Shown: positions 1 to 13,300, numbered from the stretch's first letter. The stretch: 64,000 nt of DNA from Motacilla alba alba (GCF_015832195.1 NC_052026.1:10523619-10587618); one strand, 5' to 3'. Program-made: numbers and translations. The notes: generated by a model from the letters alone, not told the origin.

Positions 1-415
1 TGATGGCACAGCCCTAACTTACTTCTGTCAAGTGGGGTTGTTACATTGGTAGTAGAGAATTTAATTACTAAAATTCAGCAAGGCAGAGAAGAACACACGT
101 TGTTGCTGTTTAGTGCAAAGTTGTTCTCTTGAAGGTATTTAAAGTCTTCTAGTTAGGAAGGTCACAAATATATTGAGAAGATTGGTGCCTAGTTTAAATT
201 ATGAGACAAAATGTAAATAAACAGTGTTTTTCTAATATCTTGTCAGGAGGAACACAGAAAAAAAGGAGGAAGTGCATGGAGCATTCCTCAGGTAGAAAAG
301 AGCAGGTAGTTCCAGTGTGATTTCACCAGTGTTTCACCCTGGCTGTGCAGACAAGCCAACATTAGGCAAACTGGACCTGATGAAGTCATTATGTCTTGGA
401 AAAGGGAGATGAAGC

Positions 416-465
416 TGATAGCTGTTATCAGAAATAGTTATCAGAATAGCTTCTGATAGTTATCA
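416..465. promoter_or_regulatory. Homotypic cluster of GATA-type motifs
   Basis: Five WGATAR matches lie within 50 bases. TGATAG occurs at 416-421 and 454-459, and TTATCA (the reverse complement of TGATAA) at 425-430, 438-443 and 460-465. A short unit reading roughly GTTATCAGAAATAG recurs, so local duplication produced part of the cluster. GATA-family zinc-finger factors bind such sites in vertebrate enhancers. That this cluster is bound or active is inference only. Confidence 0.35.
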
Positions 466-3400
466 GAAATAGCTGCCAGGCCTGTCAGTGTTTGGGCAGG
501 CAGCAGTGTCCCCTGTGCTCAGTTGTGGTCAAGTGCTGGAAAAGCTCAAGTGAAAGTGCAAAGGACAAACTCTATAGGAGAAGGTCTAAGGGAATGGGCT
601 TGTCATCTTCCTGAGGAATGTCTTTAACTTCCCTGGACACTCCTACTGGCACTTCAGTGAGCTGGGGAGAGGGTGAAATTTCCATGTAGAACTGCACATA
701 TCCGAAAGATACGAACTACAGATTTATAACTCCTCGGGAGCACTTAAGAATGGAAAAAGGAAAAAGGGACACCTGCTGTTTGGACTGAAAAGACGAGGAT
801 TATGAAGCTACTGCCAAAACCCTTAAAGTTTGCATTAGTTTCTTGGCATTTTGACAGGCTCTGCATTTCAGCAGAGAAAAAGGTGACCACACTGCATGGT
901 AGATTGATATGGTCACAATATTATTTGAAATAGCAAACAACATAGGAGGGGTATTAGGTCAGTTGCATACTCAGGGAAGCAATGTTTCTTGAAACAGGAA
1001 GAGAAAAAATTTAATCAGCAGTTCATTGTAAGGAAGCTCAGCTGGCAACCAATAAACTAGGAAAAATGGAGTCTGAAATACAACATTCCTAGACAAAATA
1101 AAACATATAGAGGGCCAAAATAACCCACTTTTCATAAAGTTTAAATAACTGTTCTTCAGCAGACACAGAACGAAGGAAGACAAAACAGTAGGTCTCTTGT
1201 GAGAGTAGTGAAATGGATACTTTCCATGATACATATCTTGATTTTTCATGAATTTGCACAAAATATGGAGGGATGGATAGTAAATGACACCCAACAACAA
1301 ACGATTTCTGTTTCCTTGGCATCAAAAAATTACACAATTATCCACCTAGAATTGGAACTTGACAGTGTCATGTAGGTTACTTGACAGAAACCCCTGAGAA
1401 GTTCCTCTGGTAGGTTTCTGAAGTCTGGCATTATTCAGGTAACATGCCCATGAATTTTTGTCCATGAGTTAGAATGTTCAGTGCAGCATAGGGCTAGAGA
1501 CTAAATGCAGAGAGAGGCATTGGGGTAGGGATAGGATGGCTGCCTCTGGTCCTCAAGAGAAGTTGCAGATAATCCTGTATACATGTATGGCTGAGCTCTG
1601 AGCAGCAATGCAGAGATCACCACCCAGCCCCAGTGGGGCTTTTCAAACTGTGCTGAACCCAAAATACATTTGGAAGTTCCACTGAGCTAAATGAGATTTA
1701 CATGTGTGACTATGCATGTTGCTCAGAACTGAGAGAAGATGGAATCAGGTCTTTAATTAACTAATATAAGAGGTCTTTGGAATTCTGATGTGGTGTTTTA
1801 GGAGGAATTATATGATAAAATAACATGAGTAGCCTTGCAGGTCAAACAGCAAAGCAGATGTCAGCCTCTCTTCTTAGCAAACTTTGGGTTTTGTTGCCAT
1901 TTTCTGGTAAAGAGTAAGTCAAGGGAAAGCACATAAATGAATTTGAATTTTGCCTTTCAAATACTAACAAAATAACCCATCTGAACTACTCGTAAGGCAT
2001 TAGCAGCATATACTTTATTATGATTGGACTGTTTCCTGTGGCAATAACTTCAAGAAGAATTTCAGGAGTAGTTGCATTATCTGTTGAGAAGCAATTTTTT
2101 ACTTTCTATGGAGGCAAGATAGTTTTAGGAATAACTCTGAAGTTTACTCTGAAGGCCATTTCAGACGCCCATAGATCTTAAGATATTATGTTACCTTCTT
2201 TCGTTTCAAATTCACAGCATAAGAAAGAAAAAGAATGACATAAATTGGATGTTAGAAGAGTTCTGAAGATAGACATCAGAAGAATTCAAGAGTAAGGAGA
2301 GAACTCAGCATTATTTGTTATTTTCCATCCTAAAGTAAAAAGAGAACAAAGCATCAAAAGCATCAGTAGTGATAGAGGGAGCTCAAAGCCAGGACTATAT
2401 ATCATAGCATATAAAACAAGTGAGTTGGCACCACCAGAAGGTCTAAAGTCTTAGTCTGTGGTTTAAAGTCATTGATATTGCAGTCAGAAAGATCTTTCAA
2501 CTGCAGAAGTAAGATGAAGAGCTGTATGCATTTGTTGCAATAGACATTTTAGGTTTTGCCTGCTAGTAGCATTTTGGTGCTCACTAGGGTGAATAAGTGT
2601 TCGTGGTGCTGAGAGAATTCAAGTCCACTGATAGGATGTTATAGATCAGAATCTTTCACTTTTTGTAAGTACATCTGAAAATAATGGCTGTGAATGTAAG
2701 CCAGCATCAGATGCATGTACTTTATCTTGTGTTTAAATTGACTGAATGCAATCACAGTACATAAACTGAGGCATATTCCAGTCTAGTAACTTTAAATCAT
2801 CATCCATTCTGTACTGGAATTTTAGTTGGTCTTAAAAAATATTGCAGAATTACCTTAAATTAAAAATTTTGGAGTACAGTGATGCTGAACTTGAAAGTAA
2901 GTTAAGGAATATATTTCTTCACATTGTATTTGGGCAATGATAATTATTTACAAGTGAAAGTAGAAAAGGATATTTGAAATCTCCATATAATGTTTGCAGT
3001 TATTTGAAATCCAAAGGGTAAAAGAAAAAATTCTGAGGTCTTGCTTGGTAGTCAGAAAGATTTACTCCACTTATAGAGAAGCAGCTTGTTGAGCATATTG
3101 TTGCCATATTATTTTTATTTGTGGCTGGACGTACTGTAGCATTTCCTGGGATATCAAGTCCATTTGTCTGCCAGCACTGGAATTTTTTTTTTTTGGTGGC
3201 ATATTTTTACAGTGATTTATCCATAAAATATCCCTGAATAAAGAAGCAGCCATGGAGAAATTCTGCAGTGGTTGAAATGTGATTAGTTACATGAGGCTTT
3301 CTCTTTTTATTCCTAAACTCCTAACTCTTCTTGGGCCTCTCTGCCTTTCTTGTGTCTGTTTTCTCATTTCCTTATTATTTGTTCCCTCCTGCGTCCATTT

Positions 3401-3645
3401 CACCTCATGTTGACCTTAAAGAAACTGTGTTTTAGCCCACAGGATTGCATTGCTCTTACAGTAGGAGTTCCAATATATGTTTTAAACATTCTGGTTGCAG
3501 GCTACAGCCAAGGTGCACAACACAGGGAAGACAATGTCGTTCTGCAGCACAATAAACCTTTAGTTTTGTTTGTTTCTTTGTTTCCTAAGCCTCTTAGGAG
3601 TTCAAGGCCATAGCTCATGATAGAAGATGTAGAATAAGCTCCTCT

Positions 3646-3710
3646 TATATGTGTGTGTGAGTGTATATATGTATAAAGAGAGAGATGTCTGTATGTACAT
3701 ACATGTATTT
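3646..3710. repeat. Low-complexity TG/TA and GA tract
   Basis: Alternating purine-pyrimidine dinucleotides (TG then TA), an AGAGAGAG patch and TACATACATG steps form a degenerate microsatellite. It has no coding meaning and is probably length-polymorphic. Confidence 0.7.
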
Positions 3711-6700
3711 ACACCTGAGGTTATAGTGATAAACAAGATTTTAATTTCAGTCTTGAGAGAGTCTTGGAGTTGTTTGCTGCTTTTTATCAATCTATCATAG
3801 CTTCTTTTTGGCTGTTGAAATGTGCAAATTTACTGAAAAACAGGCAAGTGGTGCATCTTAGGAAGAGTCTGAGAGGATCCAGGTGGTTTCTGGGTCAGGA
3901 TCTCCATTAGGTGTCACCCTCCCTGCTGAGCCTTACATGCATAAAGGACTGTTCAGTGCAAAATCATACATGGAGTCCTTGCACAGTGGTTACTACAAAT
4001 GTCTAAGGGCTGCAGTTCCATTCAGCTCCCAAGTGCTGCCCCTTGTGGGTCACCCTTGCTTTGGTCCTGGTGGGGGATTTTGGGGGTGGGTTGTGTTTGC
4101 AGCCAGCAGGGGTGGTGCAGGAAGGATTACATTGCTTTGATGCTAAGATACAGGCCCTTTCTCTCCAGACTGATTTAAGGATCAAGTAAGGTGGTTGCTG
4201 TTAGTTGCATTCAGTCATGTTTCCTTTGATTTTACTTTCCTTATATAACAGGGATTTGTCATACAGCAGTTGATGTTTATTAACATGAAAAGGTGCCTTA
4301 TGGAAAATCATATACTCAACAAGCAAAATGTTTTAACTTCTTGCAGAAAGGCTGAGCCTCCAGATCCTGGAGTTCTCTGGCAAATGGGATTGCTTATTTT
4401 AAATGAGGTGGCATTAAATGTGAGGGCCATTCTCCTTCCGTGTCATTTTAAAAGATCTTCTGTTTATATTTTTGCTTACCTACATGACTTTCACCTAAAA
4501 AGAGTACACAAGATAAAGTGAGAGATTAAATGATGCTGGAAGCACCATTAACTTTTCAGATGACATTCTTTTGGAAAATACTGTGTCTTTCAAAAAAATG
4601 TGCCATATGCATGGCTCAGCCCCAGATCTTCCAGCAGTCTAATACTGGCAAGGGAGGGCATCTGTAGCCCCCTGGGAAGTGGGCTGTGGGGATTTCCTTT
4701 TCTCTTCTTTGTTGGTTTTTATTTCCATTTCCTTTTCCTCTCTTTTTTCAGTCATTTACCGCTGTTCTGCACAACAGAGGGGAGCATCTGGCCCCAAGTA
4801 AACACCCAATAAAATAAGTGGGGGAAATTCACAGCTCCCTTGGTGCTATTGCGTCTGTCTGTCTGGTTGTGGACTCAACAAGATAACCATGCATCAAATT
4901 ACATTGTCCAGGCTATCTTCACAACCAGAAGTGCTTGAAACCTTATTTTAATAGAAGCTTAGATTCTGGAGAATACTATAAAATCTCTCCAAAGGCTCCA
5001 AATCAGCAATTCCATCTGTGTTTCTGCAAATGTAGAGGAACAATGCCCCAGCTGATTATGCAAACAGAATGAAAATAGTTATTTTAAAAGTGCATAAAAT
5101 CGATACTTTGGGGAAAACAAGTCAGCTGTGTTTATACTCAGCATATAGCAGACATTTTGTTTCTTTGTCTGAAAAAATCATAGGGAAGGAAGGATTGCAA
5201 GTGAAATAAAACAGCCTATCATACAGCGCAACAGAGGGGACTGGAACATCAGATGTCTCAGCAAAGGCTTAGAGAATTTTAGGTTCCTTCTGAGAGAATA
5301 TAAATTATATTGAGGTTGATATATTTGTACGTTGTTTGAAGTCAAAGCCAAATATTCTTAACACGGTGGGAATAACTCCCTTCCCATTGCTGATCATGAA
5401 AAGTATGTAACTAAATCTATGTCTGTGGTGCTGAAAATTTCCTCCTAAATGCTGTCTCTTCTGGACTAATGGGATTTTTTGCAAGTATTGGTGTGAAGGG
5501 GTGTGCATATAAATATGTATAAACGTGCTTCTCATACAGTCAGGATACATTCTTTGTAAACATATTATTCTAAAAAACAGGGGAAAAAAGCATCTGAGAA
5601 ACAGGAGTGAAAGGGAGCAATTTTTAGACCTGTAAGTTAAATTGGATTAAACTTCATCTTTCAGCAAATGCCATGTTATTTATTCAGTGTTTCTCTGGGG
5701 GATTTCCCTACCCCCTACACTTTATAGCTGGTAGTGATGTTTCTTAATTAAAAAATCAAACAAACATGGAATTGAGGCTGCCCCACACAGACATTCTCCT
5801 GTGGGAATAGGAGGTGCACTGATTTTCTCACGGACAGTTTCTGGGTCTGTTGGACACAAAGGAGGGGAAAAGCCCTGTCTGGGGAAGTCAAATTCACATC
5901 ATGCATCTGATGCCAGGACTATTCTGTGCTGCAGGGCCATCTCCTAGGTCTTGCCCTTTATAGGGGAGAGCTGGTGGGCATGGTGAGGAAGGTCACTGAT
6001 AAACTCATCACAAGTCAGGTAGATTTCTGTTTATGAATTACCCCACAGTAGAGATTACTGTCTTGGAGAAAGGAAATTCTTGTTTCCTCTTTTCTTTCAT
6101 TCTTTCCACCCAGAGCTGGAATGTTTCTGAGGTGTCAGGGCTTTACAATCCCCACTCTGTAGCTGAAATGAACCTTTATCTTTTTCCTTAGTTTCTGACC
6201 TAAATAGTTTAGAAAGACTGACGTACATTTTGACAGATTTTAATTAATATTGTGGGGGGAAAGTATTTTAAGTTCTTTACAGTTAAGACAAAGAAAAATG
6301 GGGTTTTTAATGATTTTGAGTTTCACTTCTTTCTACAAATGCATGTGAAGCACATTGGAGCACCACTTGAAAAGTCTTTTGGTTGGACTCCACCAGTGCT
6401 TTGCTTGCTGTTATTTCAACATCTGGAGGGTTTTTCTCATATTTACCTGGTTTACTGTTTGAGTAATAATAGAAGCTCTGAAATTTTCAAGCTGATGCAA
6501 CTGTTGTTTCACCCTGTTTAGTGTCAGGTTCATTGATCTCTTCCCTGCTTTTCTGTGGAACAGCAAAATGCACTCTGCTGGCCAGTGTTAAAGATGGATT
6601 CTGCTATAGATTCACTTTGTCAAAGTGCACACAAGGCTGGCTGTTTTCAGGCTATCCCACTTTGTCACCAGTGATGGCTCAGGATGCTGCAGCAGCATCC

Positions 6701-9360
6701 TCATTTCCAGGGGAATGGTTTCCTTTGAAGGCGTAAAGCTCTTGAGTCAGTGACTGTAAACCTTGGTTCTGTGGTAAGGGCCAAAAGCACCAGTGACATG
6801 AGCCACTATCAACTTTTGAAAGAAGCAGGCAGAGATTATCTGATGTGTCAGCAAATGTATTTGTTCTTGCATCTTTGTGCAGCTGATACTTTTTTTTTTT
6901 TTCTTAGATAAATATTTAACTGATATTGCCTCTATCCCTTTCCTAAAACTGGCATTCTCTTTTCAAGTTTTTTATCTGGAAACAAACTATTTTTGTCCCT
7001 TCTATAAATGCAGTCCTGGTCTCAGCCATTATTTATGGCTGGGCACACTGTAGTTACAGCACATGAAAGAACATCAGTGATGACTTATTGTAAATGGGAC
7101 AGACTTCTTGGGAATGCACTGGGGATTAGATGTCCAAAAGAATGAAGCACTGCTCTCTTTCCATCTGGCCACTTCATTTCACCGCCTATTTGGGTCCAGC
7201 ACTTCTAAAATCTAGTTTGCAAAGTCAAATATTGATTTAATTTGGGTTTTTTTATCCTTAAAAGGTAGAGTACACTTGGGAAGGTTTTACTTGTGCAGAG
7301 TCACAGGAGGGACAAGCAGGGAACTACTGAAAGAAATGCCTTCTGTCAAAGCTGGCAATTTTCTGATTGATTAATTTTTTAAAAAAAGCTAAGAAAATCA
7401 TGTGTCTAGACTGGACTCAATAACCTTCAAAATGTCAGTTTTGGCATGAAAAATTTGAATTTTGTTGGTCATATAGCCATCTAAAAATGTTATTTCAGTA
7501 TATTCATATTTTCTCCATCCTCTGTTTTTTTAGAAAATAGTCCTTAGGATACAAACTGAAAATATTAATAGCAAGTGGATTTTTAATTATTAGCTTCCTT
7601 ATGTTTTACTGAGTTTAAACAGAGAGATCAGAAAGTATTCCACCCTAACCCTGTGTCATGATGGAGCCTTAGTCAACCCATTTTCCAAACACCCTTTAAA
7701 ACACCTTTGGTGAAGTTCCAGCTGAAATAATGATTCTATATATGCTATTTCTTCTAAAATAAGATACATCAGAAGTCAAGCTTTAATATTTTTTTACTAT
7801 AAACAAGTTAAGTTCCCTAGGTAGATCTCATGTCTTGGATTAGTTCTCCAGAAAAAGCTCTGACAGAGCATAGGACTGGTTTCCCTTGGATACAGGTGAT
7901 CCAGGCTGGAGTACTGTCTGTCTTGGATATGCTCTGGCAACTAAGTGTGTCCTCTTGAAATGACATGGGATTATCCTAACACTGAGATTAGAGTAACTAC
8001 ACATAGTTTATGTAATAATTTTCCATGTGGAGTAATTGTTTGAGGGACGAGTATGAAAAACTCCAAACCTAAAGCAAATCTCTCTGTCCTAGCTACCTAT
8101 ACTAGTAGGATTTGTGTTCCACAGCAGAGCTCTGTGTTGTAACATTAATAACCCATATTTGATCAGACCCATGTGTGTAAAGTCATTGTGAGTTTTAAGA
8201 GGGGAAGATGATATCTAAAGAAGTTGCTGCTGTTCCTCTTACTCAAAACAGCAGGCCCTCATGTTAGCAGAGCTGTGTCATTTTAAGCAATGTCAGTCTG
8301 GGTTTCAGGAGTGCATTTGTCTTAGTAAAGTGATCCAAATGCTTTTTTTGCCTGGGCCATTGTTTTAAAAGTTACCCTGAAGTTTTGAATAATAGTAACA
8401 CCTTAACAGTAACACCTTTTTTCCAGCATGAATAGAGGGAGAAAATAGCTCCCCATATAAAACATAAAATTTCAGGAGTGCTGGAGTAAGCGTGTGTGCT
8501 TTTGTACCTGCAGGGCAAATGTCCCATCCTCCCCTTCTGACCATGTCAGTGCATGGGGAAATCAGCCAGACCCATTTTCCTCATCTTACCCTATGAATTT
8601 CCATGTCATCTCCATTGGTCTTTGAACTGCTGGGCATAGGTAACTAAATTAGTACCGTCTCAGAAACAGGGCTGCTTATATCCTCTCCTCACTCTGAACA
8701 TGCCTGTGCAGTGTGAGCCACTGATTGACCCCTATTGATCTCATTTGACTACACTTCTGTGGAGTAGACAAACAGTGCAAGAGAAACCAGGGACTCTAAT
8801 TCACAGTACCTTATTTGGGTTCCTAGGTAATAATTCTTATTTGCATTAATGACTTGCATTAATCACACAGAACCTGAGGCCACCTCTTGCCTTCTATGCA
8901 TTCCTGTTCCTAACAATGGAACAAAAAGGTGTCTGCTCTGAAGAAGGAGTGTTTTAAGTATATTGACACTTGATGCTTAATAGTTGCAAAATTTAACTGT
9001 TAGAAAAAAGACGTTTTTTCAAATCAATGACTCACGCATTACTGTAAAATATATCGATTAAAAACAAAGCATAATGTTAGTCATTTAGTCAGTAGAGTGA
9101 TGCAATACTGAATTAAATTTATCCCTTGACTTTTGCATTAACCTTTTATTGACTGCTTGCATACTCATAATTAACACACACTTTAGCTAGCTTGGTTAAT
9201 TTTGGCATTGTGATCAGTGTCCTCTAATGTAGATGACACCCTGATCATCAAAAATCAGTGCAGCCCAGGGAACCGTGACCAGGCAAGTGTCTGTCTCAGT
9301 GGATGCACACCTGCCCAGGGAGATACCAGCCACCTTCCAGGGAAAGCATCACGTGCTGTT

Positions 9361-9368
9361 ATGCAAAT
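9361..9368. promoter_or_regulatory. Octamer motif ATGCAAAT
   Basis: This is a perfect match to the POU/octamer-factor binding sequence in an AT-rich non-coding stretch. A single 8-mer is expected by chance in a window this long, so functional meaning is weak. Confidence 0.2.
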
Positions 9369-10989
9369 AGTCAGTCATACAAATGCTTGTCATCATTTAG
9401 TTAAACATATTAATAAATATAATGAGCAAAGTCCGTTTGTCAAAAACAGACAAAAAGGTTATGAAAAATCGGAGAACTTTAGAGGGTAAGGGTAGTGAGA
9501 ATGTGCTCTTCAACAGTAACTAAAAATGGGCTTTTTAAATTGAAACTGTCACAAGTCTTGATTGTTTTAGCAAGTAGGGACCATGGAGTTTTGTGTATTC
9601 TATAAACAAACAATTCTTTCTATAATATGTTATTGTACACTTACTGTCAAGATGTTGCAGCTAAATTGCTCTGAAATATATCACAGCAGTTTTCCTGTTC
9701 TCCTGCTGCAGATAAAGTATTGAAGGAATCTATTCTGTATTTCAAAGTTTGTGTGATTTCCACTCTTTACACAGTTTTTTACATATAATATGCAGAGGTT
9801 AGTTCTATTTTCTTTCGGAGTTTTGACTCTAGTAACTCAAATAACAGTTTTAAATTGACATGGAATATTTTCATTAACTTACAATATTGTAACTCTTCAT
9901 ACTTTCCCACTATCACCATAGCTCAATGTTTGCAGCCTTTTTTTTTTTATTTATTAGGAGTTATTGTTGCTAACTCATTTTAACTGTCAGATACAAAGAA
10001 TTTTAAATCATTCTGTGCAATCATTTAGATGCCTTTGATTGTTCTGCTTCTGTTTAAAATGTCACTCTGCTTTTGGCAAGATCTTCAGCTCTGTTCCACT
10101 GCTACAAATTGAAGACCGTTGTAGGAACAATTTCTCCTGTAGAATTTTTTTTTAATCAGAAATACACTCATCTAGAAAGGTTTCGTTTTTGCACCCTAAT
10201 TCTGAGTGAGAAAGGACATTTTTAACCATGTTCCAGATTGTGGGAGCTATTCAGGTGGATTGCTTATTGAACTGCCAGCTGCAGTGGTGACTGCCTAGAA
10301 CCAGTCCCATAGCTATGAATATAAAAAATTTAAGCTGTCTTTGATGTCAGCAGATCCGGCACAGGGGTTGTAATTTTGGTCAAAATAGATGATTGACAAA
10401 TCATAAGAATGTATCATTCCCTGCTGTTCTTGCTAGTATGGAGCAAAGATGTAGAAATCCAACAGAAGGACGAAAGCACCATGGGCTCGCTGAACTTGGA
10501 GTGCTGTGGCACTGCTTTCCCTCTTTTCCATTTTTACAGCACATTGATGCATTTCTGTCATCAGACTGGCCCAGCAAGTCTGAGGACCTGACACACTTCC
10601 ATTCCTCTAATCCCTCACATGGAATATGCTATGGCTAAAACTTCCCCAATTGCATGATTTCCTGGAAGTTCAGGCACGTGCTTGCTTGTGGGGAGACCTC
10701 TCAGCAATGGCTCTGCTGGTAACAAATATTGAAACCCTTTTCAAGTAGCAAGTAGTGGCTCTTGAGCTGTCCAGGCACAGCATCACCGTGACTGCCACCA
10801 CATTTGTAGCAACACCAACACCCACATGTGAGGGAAAAGCTGGTCAATCTGTTTGTGTGAGAGAGCAAGGAAAAAAAAGATGTGAAAGGTAAAGAGAGGG
10901 CTCTGAAATGCTGGGGAAGCTAAAGGTTGATATATCTTTTCTCTCAGTGAAAACGGTTGTTAATAGATGTGGGAGAGAGAAAATGCTTC

Positions 10990-11720
10990 TTCTTATTTAT
11001 TATTAGCTGAGTTTTGCACATCACATAACATGCCTGCAGTATTTACTGGCCGAGCTTTGTGATTTGTCATCTGCAATAATCATTACATGGTTAATTTATC
11101 CACTTTAAGATGGAAATGCTTAAACTGGAATGTCTTATACTACCTACCAAACTGAGTGTATTATTTTGTGCCAAGACAGAAAATAAAGCAAGCTTTTAAA
11201 AGCCTTATAGAGTTATGCTGTAATTAGTTTCAGCTTCCCCTGCATATTAATTTTCTCCTGTTCCTTTATATAATTTGGAAAATGTCTTCAGAACATGATG
11301 GCACAATCAGTTAAGTACCTCTCAGAACTCACACACTAAACTGCATTTGCTATAACAACTATTATAGAGCAGCCAGCAAAACAAATCCTCTGTTATTCTG
11401 TACAGTGCAGCTTATCAATGCAAACAGTTTAATATTTATGCTAAGAGGATTGTCACAAGTAGCTTCTGTTCCTTTAATTCTTGTTTTAAATAAATAATGA
11501 GAACATTTAAACACATTACTCTTCCCAGGGCCCTGAGGTCGGCTAATCTTATTATTTATGAAGTGATGTGCTACATAATAGTACTTAGTGCATGTTAACA
11601 GATGCTATTATCAGGGGCTGATGTGGAGAGCTGAAGATATATTGGAATGCTATGTGTTAATACTGTCCTTGCAGTGTAATGTACGATGGATTGAGTGCCC
11701 AGGATGCTGGTGCAGCAATT
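10990..11720. promoter_or_regulatory. Candidate conserved non-coding element
   Basis: The stretch is AT-rich but of high complexity, without simple repeats or recognisable transposon sequence. It contains several homeodomain-type cores (TAAT, ATTA, a TAATTA-like core near 11221), TTATTTAT steps and a TTATCA site. It lies about 1.3-2 kb upstream of the terminal exon. The texture resembles intronic enhancers of developmental genes. No conservation can be measured here, so this is a pattern-based suggestion. Confidence 0.25.
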
Positions 11721-12938
11721 AACCACCCACCAACATGGGTGTAAAGCTGAAGGATGTTTTCTCATGGGGATTACACTGCTATTAATAATTCCCAGGAGAA
11801 GAAGACATCTTTCATTTGGCAACAGTCTCTTCCAGAAGGTCAATGGTGTGGACAAGGAAGTTGAGTGTGTCAGTATTCTTAGAGTTCATTCTACTGAGGT
11901 GAAAGACACATATATGTTTAAAACAACTTTAAAGTTCTTACAAAAATTAGGTCCTTTATACAAGACAATTTTTATAAAATGTCATACAAGAGATAAAAGT
12001 AAATTTCTGCAATTTGGTTGTTATCTCTTTAAAGAGCTATATAGACCTGCAGTATGTACCAAAATTAAGGTAATTCTCAGCATTTTTCTTTTTTTGCCCC
12101 ATTGCAAATATTAACTAATTAATCAGCAATGTGCAAATTGTTTGAGGGGAAGGGAACAGAGAGGGGGAGAAATCCTCCTTGAGCTGTGACAATGTTTTTG
12201 ATGTGGCATGTATTAATCTAATCTTTAGAGATGTGATGGTTGCCACTTATAAAAACTTTCCTCTGCAGGCTGCAGTTCAGTTGAATATTATAATTAGACT
12301 TCACTAGTATTGATGAATAATCCATTTAATAAAAAACATTGTAATTTAAACATTTTCTCTGGAGACGAACATACACTAGCCTCTTAATTTAATTTTATTG
12401 AAGTTTTGCCCACCCATTCATCATTGGAAGTTGTTATTAACCTCCATTTCCATTTTTCTTTATAGAATTTTCTCTTTTTATATTGCCTTTTTCAGTGCTA
12501 AGCAGGTTGATACACTTGTAAATCTCCAGAATCTACAAAGCTAGTCTGGCTTCTTTAATGTTGTTTAATCTATCCCCCCTGACCTTAATGCAGTAAATTC
12601 AGTTTAATCTTTCTCAATAATCTAGTAATACATTGGAAACCAGCAAACATTTAAATCTGATAATGATTTAATCACATACTTTAAATAACAGCTGAGATAA
12701 TGAAAAAATAATTCACCATATAAAGGAACACTAACTGAGTTTTCTCTGTGATTGGCTTTTTGAGAAATCCCTATAGAAAATACAAAGCCTACAACAGAAA
12801 TCAACTTCACTGGAAATGTGCAATCCATTTGGTGTCAGAAGATGTCGTATTTCTTTTTTTTATCATCTCTCTCTTTAAATTAATGCTCAAATGTATCCTT
12901 GCTGAGTATTCAGTTTCTTGATACAGTTTTACTTAAGT

Positions 12939-12965
12939 GGTTTGTCTGCTTACCTTTCTTTTCAG
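12939..12965 (+). other. Splice acceptor with polypyrimidine tract
   Basis: A pyrimidine-rich run (TTTGTCTGCTTACCTTTCTT then TTCAG) ends in AG at 12964-12965. A plausible branch-point region (TTTTACTTAAG) lies about 30 bases before the AG. This is a strong match to the vertebrate 3' splice-site consensus and fixes the start of the terminal exon at 12966. Confidence 0.75.
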
Positions 12966-13119
12966 ATGCCAGTCAGACGCAGCAGAGAGCTTGCCAGAAG
13001 ACCAGAAACCAGAATGCCATCCCTTCTGGACAGATGATGATGAATGCAATATGCCTCTGCCATATGATCTAGAAGAAGTAATTGCTTATCTACAAAATCT
13101 TGTTCAATGGATAGAATAA
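12966..13119 (+). CDS. Terminal coding exon of an unidentified gene
   Basis: This is the only convincing coding segment in the window. After the acceptor AG at 12964-12965, one base completes a split codon. The frame then runs 50 codons to TAA at 13117-13119. The encoded C-terminus is acidic (about a dozen Asp/Glu). It has cysteines at exon residues 1, 17 and 27, a Phe-Trp pair followed by an Asp-Asp-Asp-Glu stretch (residues 20-26), a Pro-Leu-Pro turn near 30-32 and a predicted amphipathic helix (about 34-50) ending Trp-Ile-Glu. An in-frame ATG exists at 12937, upstream of the acceptor, but the splice signal and downstream polyadenylation signals favour a spliced last exon. The alternative frame from the ATG at 12966 closes after 23 codons. 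I do not recognise the family. The cysteines would fit an extracellular or lumenal tail, but that is a guess. Upstream exons were not found and probably lie outside the window. Confidence 0.65.
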
Positions 13120-13300
13120 CAAGTGACCTTCCAGCCTAGAATTATTGATGCTGGTCATCTGGGGAGAAGCTTTGTCATTATCATAAATCTTTTCAGCTTT
13201 ATGATTTCTTGATTGTATGTTATGTGTCAATGCAGATTTCACCATTCTTTACACAATAGCTTAGTTACTGTCTCATAATAAAAAAGACAAGCCCCCAAAT
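13120..13300 (+). other. 3' untranslated region
   Basis: AT-rich non-coding sequence runs from the stop codon to just past the polyadenylation signal at 13277-13282. A cleavage site near 13295-13305 is inferred from the usual 10-30 base spacing. The 3' UTR would be about 180 bases, which is short for a vertebrate gene. Confidence 0.55.
13277..13282 (+). terminator. AATAAA polyadenylation signal
   Basis: This canonical hexamer lies 158 bases after the stop codon. About 27 bases later comes a GT-rich stretch (GTGTGTGTTTTC, about 13309-13320) of the kind bound by cleavage stimulation factor. The pairing of hexamer and downstream element, in the right order after an open frame, supports a genuine transcript end. 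Confidence 0.65.

Larger units (their letters stand above)
1..12965 (+). other. Probable intron or 5' flank of the gene ending at 13119
   Basis: No exon with convincing coding content and splice sites was found here. The stretch is AT-rich, with scattered short open frames that lack domains. Because a terminal exon with a good acceptor begins at 12966 on the plus strand, at least the right part must be intron of that gene. How far left the intron runs cannot be seen. Contents noted separately are a GATA-motif cluster near 416, a TG/TA low-complexity patch near 3646, an octamer motif at 9361 and a possible conserved non-coding block near 10990-11720. No clear CR1 copy was recognised in this stretch, in contrast to the region right of 13400. 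Confidence 0.5.

Noticed and set aside
3071..3253. 60-codon minus-strand frame with a lysine stretch and glutamine-rich helix-like end
   Set aside because: Looks protein-like by eye, but the lysines come from an A/T homopolymer and there are no flanking gene signals.
11695..12114. 139-codon plus-strand open frame
   Set aside because: No recognisable domain and no splice or promoter support. AT-rich composition and a basic, unstructured translation fit a chance frame.
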